Below are positions 33,987-44,240 of a stretch of DNA of 52,016 nt, one piece after another; the first letter of the stretch is position 1; every line of letters begins with the position of its first letter. The notes under the pieces were generated by a model. That model had not been told where the DNA came from, made no database searches, and was given only the letters and a program-made list of their open reading frames with translations. This DNA is from Chara braunii (Eukaryota; Streptophyta; Charophyceae; Charales; Characeae). Where the stretch lies: assembly GCA_003427395.1 (NCBI GenBank), contig BFEA01000006.1, positions 8,095,769-8,147,784 of the forward strand, read 5' to 3'. Made by a program: the position numbers and the translations under genes.

Positions 33987-34589
33987 TTATTCGTTCTCTA
34001 CGATGACTGTTGAGATAGAAGCAGTGATGGCAGTCCTCCGAGCAACAAATTCTAACATTGCATCCCGAGCGTGAATACAATATTGTTTAACGTGCTGCTT
34101 GTACGCTCGCACCATCGAGTCTCCTGCATCACTCCTCGGGATCTTTTGTCTCCATGTCTTCGTTGCACATATTGTAAGCCCTTCATGGTATTGAACAGCA
34201 ACACATGCAATGGTGGCGCTGCATTTCTCTGTCACCAGGGCAGCCACAAGGCCGTAATCGTAGAATACCTCCTTGCATCTTGCGTTCCCGTCCTTCTTGT
34301 AATTATTATTATTATGACGGTCGCACACCCCCACGAGGTTGTAAATCTTTCTTCTTGCGCTTAGAGGATACAAGTGCAGTGAGTCCAGTGACGGTTCGTA
34401 ATATGCAAAATCCCAGGTGACAAATCCGATGGCGTTACGTTGTCTCCTCAGCCGGTCTGATATCAGTTCCCCCCATTTGATTGGCGTTCCCCACCAATCT
34501 TGTCTTAACTGCCTCTGCATCCATTCCGAATCCATACTGCACAGACCAATACGAAAAAGATAAAGAGAGAAAAAAAAAAAGAAACACAT
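33987..34589 (-). CDS. Unrecognised ORF, module A of a duplicated pair
   Basis: A 200-codon frame whose C-terminal 95 residues resemble those of the next ORF. Shared landmarks, in order: EVFY..G.V, TxxCVA, GLTxCAT, KxP, DAML near the end. The N-terminal part is Trp/Arg-rich (WWGTPIKWGELISDRLRRQR). The first in-frame ATG may be the internal one in SMDSEW. Similarity to its neighbour suggests an internal tandem repeat in a former gene. No known domain recognised; could be an exon or a pseudogene. Confidence 0.35.
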   Translation of the reverse strand: MCFFFFFSLYLFRIGLCSMDSEWMQRQLRQDWWGTPIKWGELISDRLRRQRNAIGFVTWDFAYYEPSLDSLHLYPLSARRKIYNLVGVCDRHNNNNYKKDGNARCKEVFYDYGLVAALVTEKCSATIACVAVQYHEGLTICATKTWRQKIPRSDAGDSMVRAYKQHVKQYCIHARDAMLEFVARRTAITASISTVIVENE

Positions 34590-34615
34590 ACATCAAAAGC
34601 ACAGATGAACGTCGG

Positions 34616-35074
34616 TTAATGCGGATAAGCACGCAAGACGGATTGAAGGTTGTTCCGTTTGCCACTTTCGCGCCGATGAATATGATCGACGATATAAAAC
34701 TTTGTAACGGTGTTAGTTTTTTTCAGTTTTTTCATTTTACCCTCTTCGTTGTGGCATGTTATCATGGTCATCGCCACGTGAATGGCGACCCTCGACCTTT
34801 CGTTGATGACACGCAACATTGCATCTTTGATTTCGTTGAATAGACGTCTGACAAGCTTCAGCGTCGCCCTCCTGTAGTTGTTGTTTTTGAACGTCGACGG
34901 CACCTTCATTCGTTCAATCCGTGTTGCGCACCGTGTCAGACCACCGTCAGAGCAGAACGCCACGCACGTTACCGATCCATGATGCTCACCCCCCGTACCC
35001 CACATGTGAACAAACCCCAATCCGTAGAACACTTCGGTCCATTTGCCGGAGTCGTGGCTTCCGAAGTTCGCCAA
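34616..35074 (-). CDS. Unrecognised ORF, module B of a duplicated pair
   Basis: A 152-codon frame with GKWTEVFYGLGFVHMWG, VTCVAFCSDGGLTRCAT and IKDAMLRVINER, each with a counterpart in module A (33987-34589) in the same order. The module continues upstream in frame to DKILLANFG and then meets a stop near the PHD-like segment, which is in another frame. Function unknown. Confidence 0.35.
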   Translation of the reverse strand: MANFGSHDSGKWTEVFYGLGFVHMWGTGGEHHGSVTCVAFCSDGGLTRCATRIERMKVPSTFKNNNYRRATLKLVRRLFNEIKDAMLRVINERSRVAIHVAMTMITCHNEEGKMKKLKKTNTVTKFYIVDHIHRRESGKRNNLQSVLRAYPH

Positions 35075-35107
35075 TAAAATTTTATCTGTCCAGACTTCCG
35101 CCCGTCG

Positions 35108-35335
35108 TTATTTTTCGTCATATTGAGGACCATCTGTACGGGCGGCCTCGAATCGAACCTCCGTGGGGAGTTTGTTCGTTCTACACAGGGGGCACCTCCA
35201 TTCCTTGCTACTCGTCCGATATTGAACACAGGCCCCGTACGCACGATTGACACACGTGGCACATTCTACCCAATCGACAAACCCGGTCTCGAAAGGAGGA
35301 CAGTCGACCCCATAAACCCATGCAATACACGTGCA
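35108..35335 (-). pseudogene. PHD-finger-like fragment upstream of module B
   Basis: The frame reads CTCIAWVYGVDC, then FVDWVECATC, NRAYGACV and KEWRCPLCRTNK. The spacing WVxCxxC ... YxxC(V) ... WxCPxC is that of the second half of a PHD zinc finger, but the histidine before the final cysteines is missing. The frame ends at TAA (35108-35110); module B continues about 30 codons later in another frame. PHD fingers bind histone tails; this one looks decayed. Confidence 0.35.
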
Positions 35336-35496
35336 AAAATAATAGAACTTATCGGGGAGGGTGGCGAAGAAAGCTGAGGAACTAAGATGGGTCGAATTAG
35401 CAGGAGAAGAAGGGTTACGGAAGCAAGCGGGGCAGCCATGACGACAAAGGGGGAGAGATGGGGCTGAATAATGGAGAGAATTAGTCGGCGTGTCAC

Positions 35497-38400
35497 TTAC
35501 TGCTTCGACAGGATCTCAACTTGGCCGTACCGAGGTCCGATCTCCTGTTCGGGTTCGTTCCACGGAATCACCTCCTCACTCTTCAGAACTTTCTCAGCCC
35601 GGTGCAATCGTGTCAGTCCGTCTGTGTTCCCGTGTCTCTCGTGCTTCCGATGACGGATATCAAAGTCCATGCTCTGCAGCACCGTTGCCCATCGCCCGAT
35701 CATGCCCGAGTAATCCTTTGACTTCTTCAGAGCCAACATGGCTCATGATCAGTCACCAGGGTGAATTTTCATCCGTACAGGTAAGCACGAAAGTGACTGA
35801 TTCCTCAAAGGGCCGCGTAACATTCTCCCGTTGGAGCGGCGTAGTTGCGCTTGCAGGCGGGCACTGATTTGGATGCATACTCCACCACATTCTCGAGTCC
35901 GCTTGGTCCCACCGGGGCAAGGATCGCCGAAATCGCCTCTGGCTGCCAGTCAATGATGAGAACAAAAGGTTTTTCGGGATCCGGTCTTATAAGGACCGGA
36001 GCCGAAATGAGAGCAGCCTTGAGTTTGGAAAACGCTTGATCGCACTCCGGCGTCCAGATCAACGACTGATCCTTGCGCAGGAGATTTGTGAGGGGTCCCG
36101 CAGTCGCCGCGAAGCCCTTGATAAATCTTCGGTAATACGAGGCTAGGCCCAGAAAGGCGCGAACTTGCGTGATGGTGGTAGGCACCGGCGCGTCCCTGAC
36201 AGCTGCCACCTTCTGCGGCTCCGGTTGGAGTCCCTTGTCTATCACCACGTGCCCCAGGAAAGAAATGATGGTGAGGAAAAACTGGCACTTCTCAAGCGCC
36301 ACCTTGAAACCTGCATCTCGTAACGCATGTAGTGCCCATTTGATGCGCTGCACGTGTCCCTCGTAGGAACTCGAATACACTATGATGTCATCCATGTACA
36401 CGATCACGCAGTAGTTGATGATGTTTTGCGTCAAACGAGTCTTCTGCACGAAATTCTGAAAAGCCATGTTCATGGCCCGCTGGAAGGTCGTTGGGGCGTT
36501 GCAGATACCCATCGGACATCGAATCCATTGCCACGTGCCTTCGAAAAGCACAAACGCTGTTTTCGGTCGATCTTCCTCTCGGACAAGAAGATGATGGAAC
36601 TCATGACGAACATCAAACTTGCTGAAAAATCGAGCACTTTCAATCGCATCCAATAACTCATCAATCCGGGGGAGGGGATACACATCTTTAATCGTGATAT
36701 CATTCTGTTTTCGATAACCAATGCAAATGTGAATCCCTCCAGCCTTCTTGGGTACTATCACTACAGACCATGGTCCTATAGCGGGTTCAATCCATCCATT
36801 AGCTTCGAACTCTTTAATCCGCTGAAAAGTGGTCGCTCGTTGAGCTGGCGAGTATCGGTAGGGAGCGCAGCTAATGGGCGGATGATCTTCTGTGGGAATG
36901 GCATGTTCAATTACATTAGTTAACCCAATATCATTGTCATGCACGCTCAACACTTCTGCGTAACCATTCAATACATAGATTAACGATTTTCGCAGTTCCG
37001 CGGGAACGTGACTTGGGAGGGGGATCGTCGATTCCCCGGATATATTAAGGGGTATATCGATCCAATCAACCGGTCGTTCCCACCGCTCATGGACACTAGA
37101 GAAAACGGAACTACTGGTGCGAACAGAAAAGACAGTTGCTATCATCTGGGACTCAGCGTGGCTGATCATCTCCGTTTCTTTAGTTTCAGCGTCAGTCTCT
37201 AAACCAACCGAAGTCGGTTCCACCGTTAGCCCTGTTAGATCCGTCATTTCTTGCATTAGATTCGACACGTAACTTACGGGTGCTTCCGCTTCTTGTTTAA
37301 TTAAGGCGATGGAGACTCCCGTCCTTAGTAATGATCGGGGTGGAAAAACAGAAACGTCCAAATACTGTTTCGTTTGCTGATAACGCGTTCGTAAGGAAAG
37401 AGCTCCCTCGTACAGGGTGCGAGGGGGTTCCAAATCATCAGCCAGATCAGAAACTTGTAATATGGGTTCCCCGAGGAGGACTGAAGGACTAACCTGGGTT
37501 GCTAGAGGCGTGAATGCACTGTCTTCAGAATCCACGTGGAAGCTTCGAGCGGTGTCGGGACACACTCGAAATTCTTCGGGGGTTTCATGTTCGAAAAGTT
37601 CAACCAGATGCTTCCATTCCTCTTTACTGGGCATCTCTTCTTCATATTCTTGCTCCCTGATTCCATCCCCGAGGCGCGAGAGGGAGCATTCCTTGAGATT
37701 AATGCCTCGGATCATCCCTATTAGGGCTGAGTTAGAGACCCGTTTTATCGTTCGGGTGGAGACTCGCAAAGGAACAGTTTGAGGTTTTCCCCCATTTTGT
37801 GTGAGCACCAGCTGCTTCGAATCGAAATGCAGACGTGCACCCACTGCCATTGCCCAAGGTAATCCCAACAACACAGAGTAGGAGCGTACATCTATTACAA
37901 GTGCATTAACAAGGATGTGTACTCGCCCGACCTTTACCGCCACGTTCTCGATAATGCCTACAATGTTCATTGCTTCCTCGTCGGCAGAGACATAGTTGTC
38001 TTTGCCAGATTGAGGAAGAATGGATTTGAGTCGTCCCGTCTTTTTTATAGTCTCCAATGATATGGCCACTGCAGAAGACCCTGTGTCGATTAGGGCATTA
38101 AACGGCTTACCCCAAACTTCACAGTCACATTCCGCACTTTTCCATAGTATTGGTCGAGCTCGTACGAAGTGATCCTTTTCCGCTAAAGAGATGGCGGCTA
38201 TGCGTGCGGCTTCAGGTTCTTTAGTGTCCGGCTCAGGGGATACCACTTTCTCACCTTCTTCCTTCTTCTTCAACATCCGTTGTATGCGTTGATTGGTGAA
38301 ACGCTTTTGATTTTTCTGGCAGTGTTGTAAAAGTTTATTGTTCGCCGCTTCAGATATGGTGAGCAGATGCCCTACGGGGATAGGAACGCGGATGTCTAAT

Positions 38401-38657
38401 TGCTTGAGCGTTTTCAGTACATCAATATGCCCTGTCCGAAATTGTGGTCCAGGATTGGATTCGCGATCGACCGACTCGAGATCATCCGGAACCGATCGGA
38501 TCGCTGCGATCATGCCTGCGAGATGGAGATACTCGAGAGGATTGACCACGTCAGCAACGTCGGGGGAAGAAGCTCCTGATGTCGACGCCGTTGCTATCGA
38601 AGGGGAAGACTGTTCTGGAGTATACGCTACGAGCTCTCTTCCCTGGTCCGTATCCAT
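35497..38657 (-). pseudogene. Pol: protease, reverse transcriptase and RNase H of the large element
   Basis: A 950-codon open frame starts at the ATG at 38657. The protease has an intact NALIDTGSS active site and a SVLLGLPWAM region. The RT has IEPAIGPWSVVIVPKK, CPMGICNAPTTFQ and the YMDD box (VYMDDIIVYS), followed by the thumb FLGLASYYRRFIKGFA. RNase H starts at VLIIDWQPEAISAIL. The frame stops at TGA 35805-35807, where ECYAAL-W-GI is usual; a second TGA (35769-35771) and a frameshift follow before KKSKDYSGMIGRWA (35739-35497), which includes TRLHRAE. It begins 12 nt after, and in frame with, the gag stop. PR and RT look intact; RNase H is broken. Confidence 0.9.
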
Positions 38658-38669
38658 CAGAGCGGCTAC

Positions 38670-39737
38670 TCATCCTTGATTAAGGGCGACAGGGGCCGCA
38701 GCAGGGGGAGGCTGATTACGTTTCGGCTCCGGACAGTCTCGGGCGAAATGCCTGGGCTGTTTGCAGTTAAAACACTCAATCTTTCCTGTTGGATTAGCTG
38801 GATGAGAGAACTGCAGTGCGTACCCTGGTGCAGGCGGAGTAGGCAAGAGTGGAAATGGTGCGGGGGCAGGCCGAGTAGGGGCCAGGTTAGGCTTAACTAG
38901 CCGGTTCATTATCTGTTCCATACGTTCCATGTGAGCCGCCTGCATCTCGATCAAGTTGCTCATCCACTCGGACTGCTTGGTAGTGGCCGTATGGATCATC
39001 TGGGCGAGACGTAAATTGGTTATGGCTGGCGAGGGGGGTTCAGGTGAGACTCTGTTTTTTACTGTCGCGATCGATTGGTTCACGGGGGGAGAGGAGGAAG
39101 AAGCAGGCAGGGTATCGAAGACGATTCCGCCTAAGAGGTCATGGTCGGGGCGGGGATAAAACCGTTCGACCGCCTGCAACCACGATCGCCTTTTAGCCGT
39201 TACATCCCGTATAGTATCCGTGATGTCTTCGTCTCCCTGGCTGATATACTTTTTTGTATCAGCCAGATCTAATTCCAAAGCTTTAGTTATGATAGCCGAT
39301 AACGGGTGTGTTTTCGGCGGAACCTTCTTCTGTAACTTCCCTTTCAGTGTCGAACTTCGTAGGTGATCGATAAACAGATCTCGAGCGGATTTCTCATCTC
39401 GCCTGGATTTGTCCAACGTGGTTTGAAACCGATCGACAAAATCGGGCAACAGTTCCCCTGGTCCTTGAAGTCGACTTTTGAGTACATACCAGGCAGCATC
39501 TTCACTAACCGTATCGAATCGAGCCAAGAAAGTTCGCTTGAAAGTATCCCAATCTACCCACGTATGTTTTCTAAACCAGTCATGCGACGTATTACGAAGT
39601 AGCAATGTCAGAACTCGGGGAAGATCGGTTGCACTGTAGTTTTGAGCTTCGACAGCTTCTAGCCAAGCGTCAGGATGGGTATGGTTAGGGAAGAAGGGGA
39701 AGGGGGCAGGGATGCTAACAATCACCCTAGTATCGTC
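38670..39737 (-). CDS. Gag of the large Ty3/gypsy element
   Basis: The first in-frame ATG is at 39737 (MVDDTRVIV); the open frame reaches 39785 without an earlier ATG. The product is about 355 residues. Capsid-like region: HPDAWLEAVEAQNYSATDLP, NTSHDWFRKHTWVDWDTFKR, GELLPDFVDRFQTTLDKSRR. A single CCHC zinc knuckle, CFNCKQPRHFARDC, lies near the C terminus and should bind the element's RNA. It ends at TGA 38670-38672; pol resumes in the same frame after 12 nt. Whether this TGA is a programmed read-through site or a point mutation in a once continuous gag-pol is unresolved. Gag itself appears intact. Confidence 0.88.
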   Translation of the reverse strand, partial: DDTRVIVSIPAPFPFFPNHTHPDAWLEAVEAQNYSATDLPRVLTLLLRNTSHDWFRKHTWVDWDTFKRTFLARFDTVSEDAAWYVLKSRLQGPGELLPDFVDRFQTTLDKSRRDEKSARDLFIDHLRSSTLKGKLQKKVPPKTHPLSAIITKALELDLADTKKYISQGDEDITDTIRDVTAKRRSWLQAVERFYPRPDHDLLGGIVFDTLPASSSSPPVNQSIATVKNRVSPEPPSPAITNLRLAQMIHTATTKQSEWMSNLIEMQAAHMERMEQIMNRLVKPNLAPTRPAPAPFPLLPTPPAPGYALQFSHPANPTGKIECFNCKQPRHFARDCPEPKRNQPPPAAAPVALNQG

Positions 39738-39866
39738 CACCATTGGTATTGCGGGTGCTACCGCTCCAGCCTGAGACTTGGTCACTCGGCGATCCCGACG
39801 AGCTAGTTGAGGGTCTTTCCTAACTATCGCCAGTTCGACTCACTATCATCAGAACCGACACGTGTC

Positions 39867-39879
39867 GGCTCCGATACCA
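39867..39879 (-). promoter_or_regulatory. Primer binding site, tRNA-iMet type
   Basis: The minus strand reads TGGTATCGGAGCC directly after the LTR end. It matches the usual plant initiator-tRNA-Met primer site TGGTATCAGAGCC except for one base. It fixes the element's orientation and the inner LTR boundary. Confidence 0.85.
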
Positions 39880-42566
39880 ACCTCACGCCCTGTGTTGTCT
39901 TCCGTTCGGAGTGTTAGGCATGCGAAAGGAGGCCCAGAAAAACAGCAAGATGGGGTGTGCCAAGGATTTTTGGGAAATTGAGTGTGGGGACTAAGACGAA
40001 ACTTAAATCCCCCGTGTTGGTTCGATGGAGCAAGTCGATCGTTTTCGCACGTCGCGGAATGCACACGCGGGCAAGGCGCAAAGAGGGAAAAATTCAAATT
40101 CAATCTAAAAAGTATTGTCGGGCTTCCCACTGTGCTACGGCCCGTCGTTTAGAACGGAAGGGCTCAGGCACGCTTCGTGTGTCTCGTTTTCGTATCAAAT
40201 CCCGTCGTCGTTCGTTGATCAGTTCCGAGTCTGACGTGGAGGGTCTCAGCTGCATGGCTCGTTCTTTATGCTCGTCTTCACTCCGCACACGGTAGTGGAA
40301 ACCCCTAGATTCGTAGCGCTCAAAGCGCTGACACTCGGTACATAGAGTGCGCAGCCAGTGGGGCTCTACTGCCGTCCACGGGATGACGATCAACTCGTTG
40401 AATGGCAACAATATCGAATAAGGTGGGAAGTGCGTATCGATAATGACAAACCCGACTTCTACGAATCCTGCACAACGGTCAGCCAGAGGGAAGTAGTATT
40501 GCCCGCCGATTTGTGCGACGGCTTCTCGTACGTCCCACTCACATACACGTGTCATTTCCTCGCTGTAGGGAAAATGTCGCGTTGGGATGGGAGATACGGG
40601 AGGCTGGCGCCCAATCGAAGGGTACTTGTCAGTCCACATGTCAATCAATCGCAAATATCCCGAGACGTCATTAAATACAGAAGCGATTCGCGCGACCTCC
40701 AATCAATCATTTTGACACAAGAGAGGGAGCAAACACGCATGAGCTTGATCATGCATATGGCTAAGGGACCGATCAGTTCAGCACAACGTTGGTCCCTGGC
40801 GCCTTGTTTCGCAAGGCGGCCCGGTGGTTCGGCTGCTGATGTCGTGCAACATAAGGCAAATGGCATGCGCAATGCTCTCGAGACTACAGATCTAAACACT
40901 CTTGCATTCTCGAACAAAATCCCGATGACAATCGTCTAATCAACAGGAAAAGAGTCACACGTTTCCATACATGCATTCACTGTGGAAGGTGCGAAAATGA
41001 GACATGCACAGGAAAAGATAGGTCGCATTGCANAGTACACACGCATCCACCGTTCACAAGACAAGAAGACGGGGTCCTTGTATAGGAGGATTGCCCAGGA
41101 AACTAATGGAAGAGTTTCGGAAGAAGTTCTTTCACAGAGACACAGGATGCCGACTCATTTTCATTCAAGGAAGGGACAATCATTCAGACGTATCGTCATT
41201 CAAAAAGAGAAAGAGAGAGAGAGAGAGAGAAAGAGAGCCGAGGAAAGTCAGAATAGAAGATGACAAGGTCCAGAAAGAGAAAAGTTCGGCGTCACCGCCG
41301 TACACTCATGCCAAGGATAACAATCCGCAACACGGGCGCATTCGCCGTTAATTCCAATATGGCCCCGGGCCAATCAATCACTCAACTCCAATCATCAATC
41401 CTCATACCCGCACCGACGATCCCGGCCGTCGCGTGCTAACTCCCACCACTGCGATCGTCACCCCGCTGTCGTAAACTCGACACTGTTTGCCCAGATCCCA
41501 CAGTTCGTCGTGGCGATCAAGCGCGCAACCGGCCAGCCTATCGTCAGCCGGACAGGACTTTCCGACTCGCATCAACCGACTCTACCTAGCCACTGTGTCC
41601 CGGAAGATGGCTTAGGAGTCGAGAACGTAAGAGAGATTTGTGGGCGCGCTTGCGGGTTTTATAGTTGCGAGAAAGGAGATAGAAGGGGGAGAGAACGATG
41701 GGAAGGCGGGGGTGTAGGAGGAGAAGGAGGAGAAGATTCTGAGAAGAGTGCTCTACGAGCGCCATGTTGATTCCTCGGAACTCAAGGTTCAACCAATCAG
41801 ATTCGTCGCGTGATAGGAAGGTCCGATCGATCCACGCACCTGATTGGCGAGTGGGAGTTATCGGGGGATCGACCGGGCGTCGTACATCAGACTTAGAGGG
41901 TGAGAAGAGAAAAGGAGCGAGAGGTGGCGCAAGACGGGTCCAAGATTCAGATGATCAAGAAAGGGAAATGGGCGCACGGAAGCAAGGTGGGAGAGAGAGA
42001 GAGGGAGAAGGAAAAACAGTTACGGGGATAGAGAAAAAGGAGGGAGAAGGGAGGGGAGGCGCGGGAGGGGGCAATGCGGGGAACAGAGAGGAGGAAGCTT
42101 TTGCATGCACGGCGCCGTCGACAAAAAAAAAAAAAAGGCACTGAAAAAGTTACAGCTTGCTTCTTTCCTAATTTAAAATTGAAATCACCATATCCGTGCG
42201 CGAAAAAGCGACGCGGGAAAAGAAAATCCTACACTTATTCGTATTCATGCAAAATTCCGAGAGTTTTCCCCGACGCGCGCAAGAACATTTACACACCCAA
42301 AGAGGACACGTCGAAGTTCCGCTTATCCCGGAATCCCCAACTACCGAGCCCAATTCCCAGCGCGCTCGCTAAGGCGCGCGCAAATTCCCATGTATTTCCC
42401 GACTTTGCAAAAAGAAAAACAGAACTCAGCAGTCGAAAAAGCTCTCAGAAAAAGGGAAATGCGGCATCCGAAAATAATAAATCGAAACGGGGTCTTCCTG
42501 GGGTTGGTATGATACAGGCAAAAGAAAGGGTACGGAAGATGGCATGGGTTCGGAAAGTGGTTCGTC
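39880..42566 (-). repeat. 5' LTR (right copy)
   Basis: It abuts the primer site at its left end, which makes it the 5' LTR of the minus-strand element. It aligns with the left LTR over its whole length with scattered substitutions and small indels, and has one N at 41033. It contains the intact version of the LTR ORF (40639-40100). The promoter is expected near the right end, but no TATA box was assigned. Confidence 0.9.
40100..40639 (-). CDS. LTR-encoded conserved protein of unknown function, copy 2 (intact)
   Basis: ATG at 40639 (MWTDKYPSIG), 179 codons, stop TGA at 40100. Landmarks: RQPPVSPIPTR, CEWDVREAVAQI, FPPYSILLPFNELIVIPWTA, LCTECQRF (one CxxC) and a basic C terminus (RRRDLIRKRDTRS, PFRSKRR). 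No signal peptide or membrane span. The same 540-nt frame without indels exists in the left LTR (one nonsense change) and in the 51-kb LTR (intact), about 80% identical in protein to the latter by eye. In two stretches of 24 and about 38 codons, changed codons between copies 2 and 3 are 19 synonymous to 7 nonsynonymous. Same strand as gag-pol. A selected accessory protein is inferred; family unknown. Confidence 0.6.
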   Translation of the reverse strand: MWTDKYPSIGRQPPVSPIPTRHFPYSEEMTRVCEWDVREAVAQIGGQYYFPLADRCAGFVEVGFVIIDTHFPPYSILLPFNELIVIPWTAVEPHWLRTLCTECQRFERYESRGFHYRVRSEDEHKERAMQLRPSTSDSELINERRRDLIRKRDTRSVPEPFRSKRRAVAQWEARQYFLD

Positions 42567-42964
42567 ACAACCGCACCCTTCAATTACCCATGTTACGGCC
42601 CTATAAACCCCTTTCGCCATTGTCGGCATTTCCTGAAAAAGACGTCCTCGCTACGCGACAAAATGGAACCGGTATAGCGCAGCCTCCTGGCTGCGAACAA
42701 TCAGAAAAAAAAAAAAAAAACCATCAAAAAATGTCTGTATCCTTTGCACAGTCAAAAAGCTGATCCGAAGTTCAGTTCCTGAACTGTGCCGTCAACTGTC
42801 ACCTATGACGGACAGGCCGGCCAATGCTTTCTAAACCATTTGGATTTCCGCAACCAAAGGTGCCACGCCTTTACGTCTCCTCTGCCAGTGCAAGACGATA
42901 ACATGCATGGACTCTTATCTTCTCTTTTTTTTCTTTTTTTTGTTCTCTAAATCACTAGTACCTC
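42567..42964. other. Flank of the large element
   Basis: No gene recognised. An A run lies at 42704-42720, and GTGACGGACAGGCCGG-type unique DNA follows. Confidence 0.4.
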
Positions 42965-43156
42965 GCCCAGTGTTGGGAAATTAGGGAAAACTGGCAGTTT
43001 TCCCAAACTCCTGAAAATTCGGAGGCCGGGCCCGACGACGGCTGCCTGAAAATTCTGAGGCCTACCCCCGAGGCCCACTATTTTCCCACGCGGCAAAGGT
43101 ACTAGTGGTTTAAAAGAAAAAATCCATTGCAGGCTGGGAAACGGGTCCAGCGTCCC
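42965..43156 (-). repeat. Dispersed repeat R1, copy d, plus hairpin module copy 5
   Basis: 42965-43115 repeats the 25930-26115 sequence (GGAAAACTGGCAGTTTTCCC, GGGCCCGACGACGGCTGCC, CGGCAAAGGTACTAGTGG). It is directly followed by a short A-rich stretch and GCTGGGAAACGGGTCCAGC (module 43133-43156). Confidence 0.7.
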
Positions 43157-43849
43157 GCACATCTGAAGCCGCGGCCTACAGGGATGAGCAAGGCTCTCTG
43201 GTCAGGCTAACCCAAACCACAGCCATTGCGCAAAGCTCAGTTTTTTCTCAACGGCGATACCCAAGGCAGTCATTTCATTTGTACATCCTCCAATGAACAA
43301 TACGACCCCTACCTCGTACGCCCAGTACCCCAACCACCAATGCTCTATATGCCCAGGAGTTACACACCTTCTACAACAGCAATACAGAACACAAATTTTG
43401 CATTATCAAACCACCTCCACCCCAGGCTACTTCAACCCTTCGCCCTTGGTCACTCCATCAATCTACATTCTTAATATCTACTGCAACTAGCAGCTAAGTC
43501 CTTTCTACCACATTTGTCTCTAAAGTTTTTCACAAAACATTGTCATTCTGGAGCTCAAGGAAGCATTTTTACAGACAAGTTTCCAAAAAAAAAAACAGCG
43601 AATCTCAATTCTGGCGGTCTCCCTTCATTCTGAATTACAGCGACCATTCCTAAAAACATCTCCCAACGACTAACAAACAGTTTGAGCGACTTCGCAGATA
43701 GCTTTGAGCGACTTCGCAGATAGCCTTTCTTTTGGACTATATATTCCCAGTCAGCAAGAATTGCCTGTTTGATACCAAACTTGACTTCTGGTCTGACCAT
43801 CGGTGGTGTGAGACGTTACCCTCTTCTCACCGCTGAGTTTCTCAGTGTC
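43157..43849. other. No recognisable gene
   Basis: Only short frames. It includes a 22-bp perfect tandem pair at 43681-43724. Confidence 0.45.
43681..43724. repeat. 22-bp tandem duplication
   Basis: Two perfect copies of a unit beginning TTTGAGCGACTTCGCAG. Confidence 0.9.
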
Positions 43850-44240
43850 CAAAAGGTCCTTAGTATTGCTCCTCTAAGTGTCTCCTCAGCATACTGAAGT
43901 GGATCCCCTCTTGTGTCTAATCTGACACCGGGTGGCCTTGTCAGCCCAGGGTGGCCTTTTATTGCCTTCAGGGAACCCCCAATGGCCAGGGGATAGCCTG
44001 TAGCAGAGGGACCGAGCATCATCTGAGTGGCCAGCCGCTGTGCCTCCTCCATTACCCCTCCTCATATGAACATCTGCAGAGACTGTTTTTAAACGCCAAC
44101 TGGGGGGCACCGATGGGCTATCTCTAGGTGGCGGGCGCCAAGCATGCCCAGGAAGGTACATGAGGCCAAATTGAATGGGGATTGAACCCAAGACCTCCTG
44201 AATGCCACTTGCATGCCTAACCAACTGAGCTAGGCCGCTG
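43850..44240 (-). repeat. tRNA-derived SINE, best preserved copy
   Basis: The minus strand starts GCGGCCTAGCTCAGTTGG (A box 44232-44221, exact consensus). A GGTTCAATCCC B box follows at 44188-44178, then a tRNA-unrelated body to about 43850. The head is tRNA-like but the arms do not fold cleanly. The left limit is uncertain. Confidence 0.7.

Larger units (their letters stand above)
32891..35480. other. Foreign 2.6-kb block inside pol
   Basis: Between the end of RNase H coding (about 35497) and the integrase zinc finger (about 32890), where Ty3/gypsy elements normally have a short linker, lies 2.6 kb without retroelement domains. It is AT-richer than its surroundings and contains a (TC)n microsatellite with a gap and two mutually similar minus-strand frames plus a PHD-like motif. 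It is probably a later insertion or captured host DNA. No terminal repeats were identified. Confidence 0.6.
27899..42566 (-). mobile_element. Large Ty3/gypsy LTR retrotransposon with 2.7-kb LTRs
   Basis: Two direct repeats of about 2.68 kb (27899-30580 and 39880-42566) flank an internal region. Read on the minus strand, that region holds a tRNA-iMet-like primer site, gag, protease, reverse transcriptase, RNase H and integrase, the Ty3/gypsy order. The LTRs look about 95% identical by eye, so the insertion is not recent. Pol carries several in-frame stops, a frameshift and a 2.6-kb foreign block, so the copy is dead. LTR ends are not the usual TG...CA, and no 5-bp target duplication matches across 27898/42567. 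Ends are therefore alignment-based. No polypurine tract was found next to the left LTR. A third LTR begins at 51151. Confidence 0.9.

Noticed and set aside
39850-39880. CTGATGA near the primer site as a second hammerhead
   Set aside because: No pairing stem II and GAAC instead of GAAA follows, so the core is incomplete.
40358-40939. 193-codon plus-strand frame in the LTR
   Set aside because: It is antisense to the LTR ORF. Its counterpart in the third LTR differs at many more residues, while the minus-strand frame keeps synonymous changes.
27898-42567. Classical 5-bp target duplication around the large element
   Set aside because: Left flank ...ATGCGC and right flank ACAACC do not match at any tested offset.
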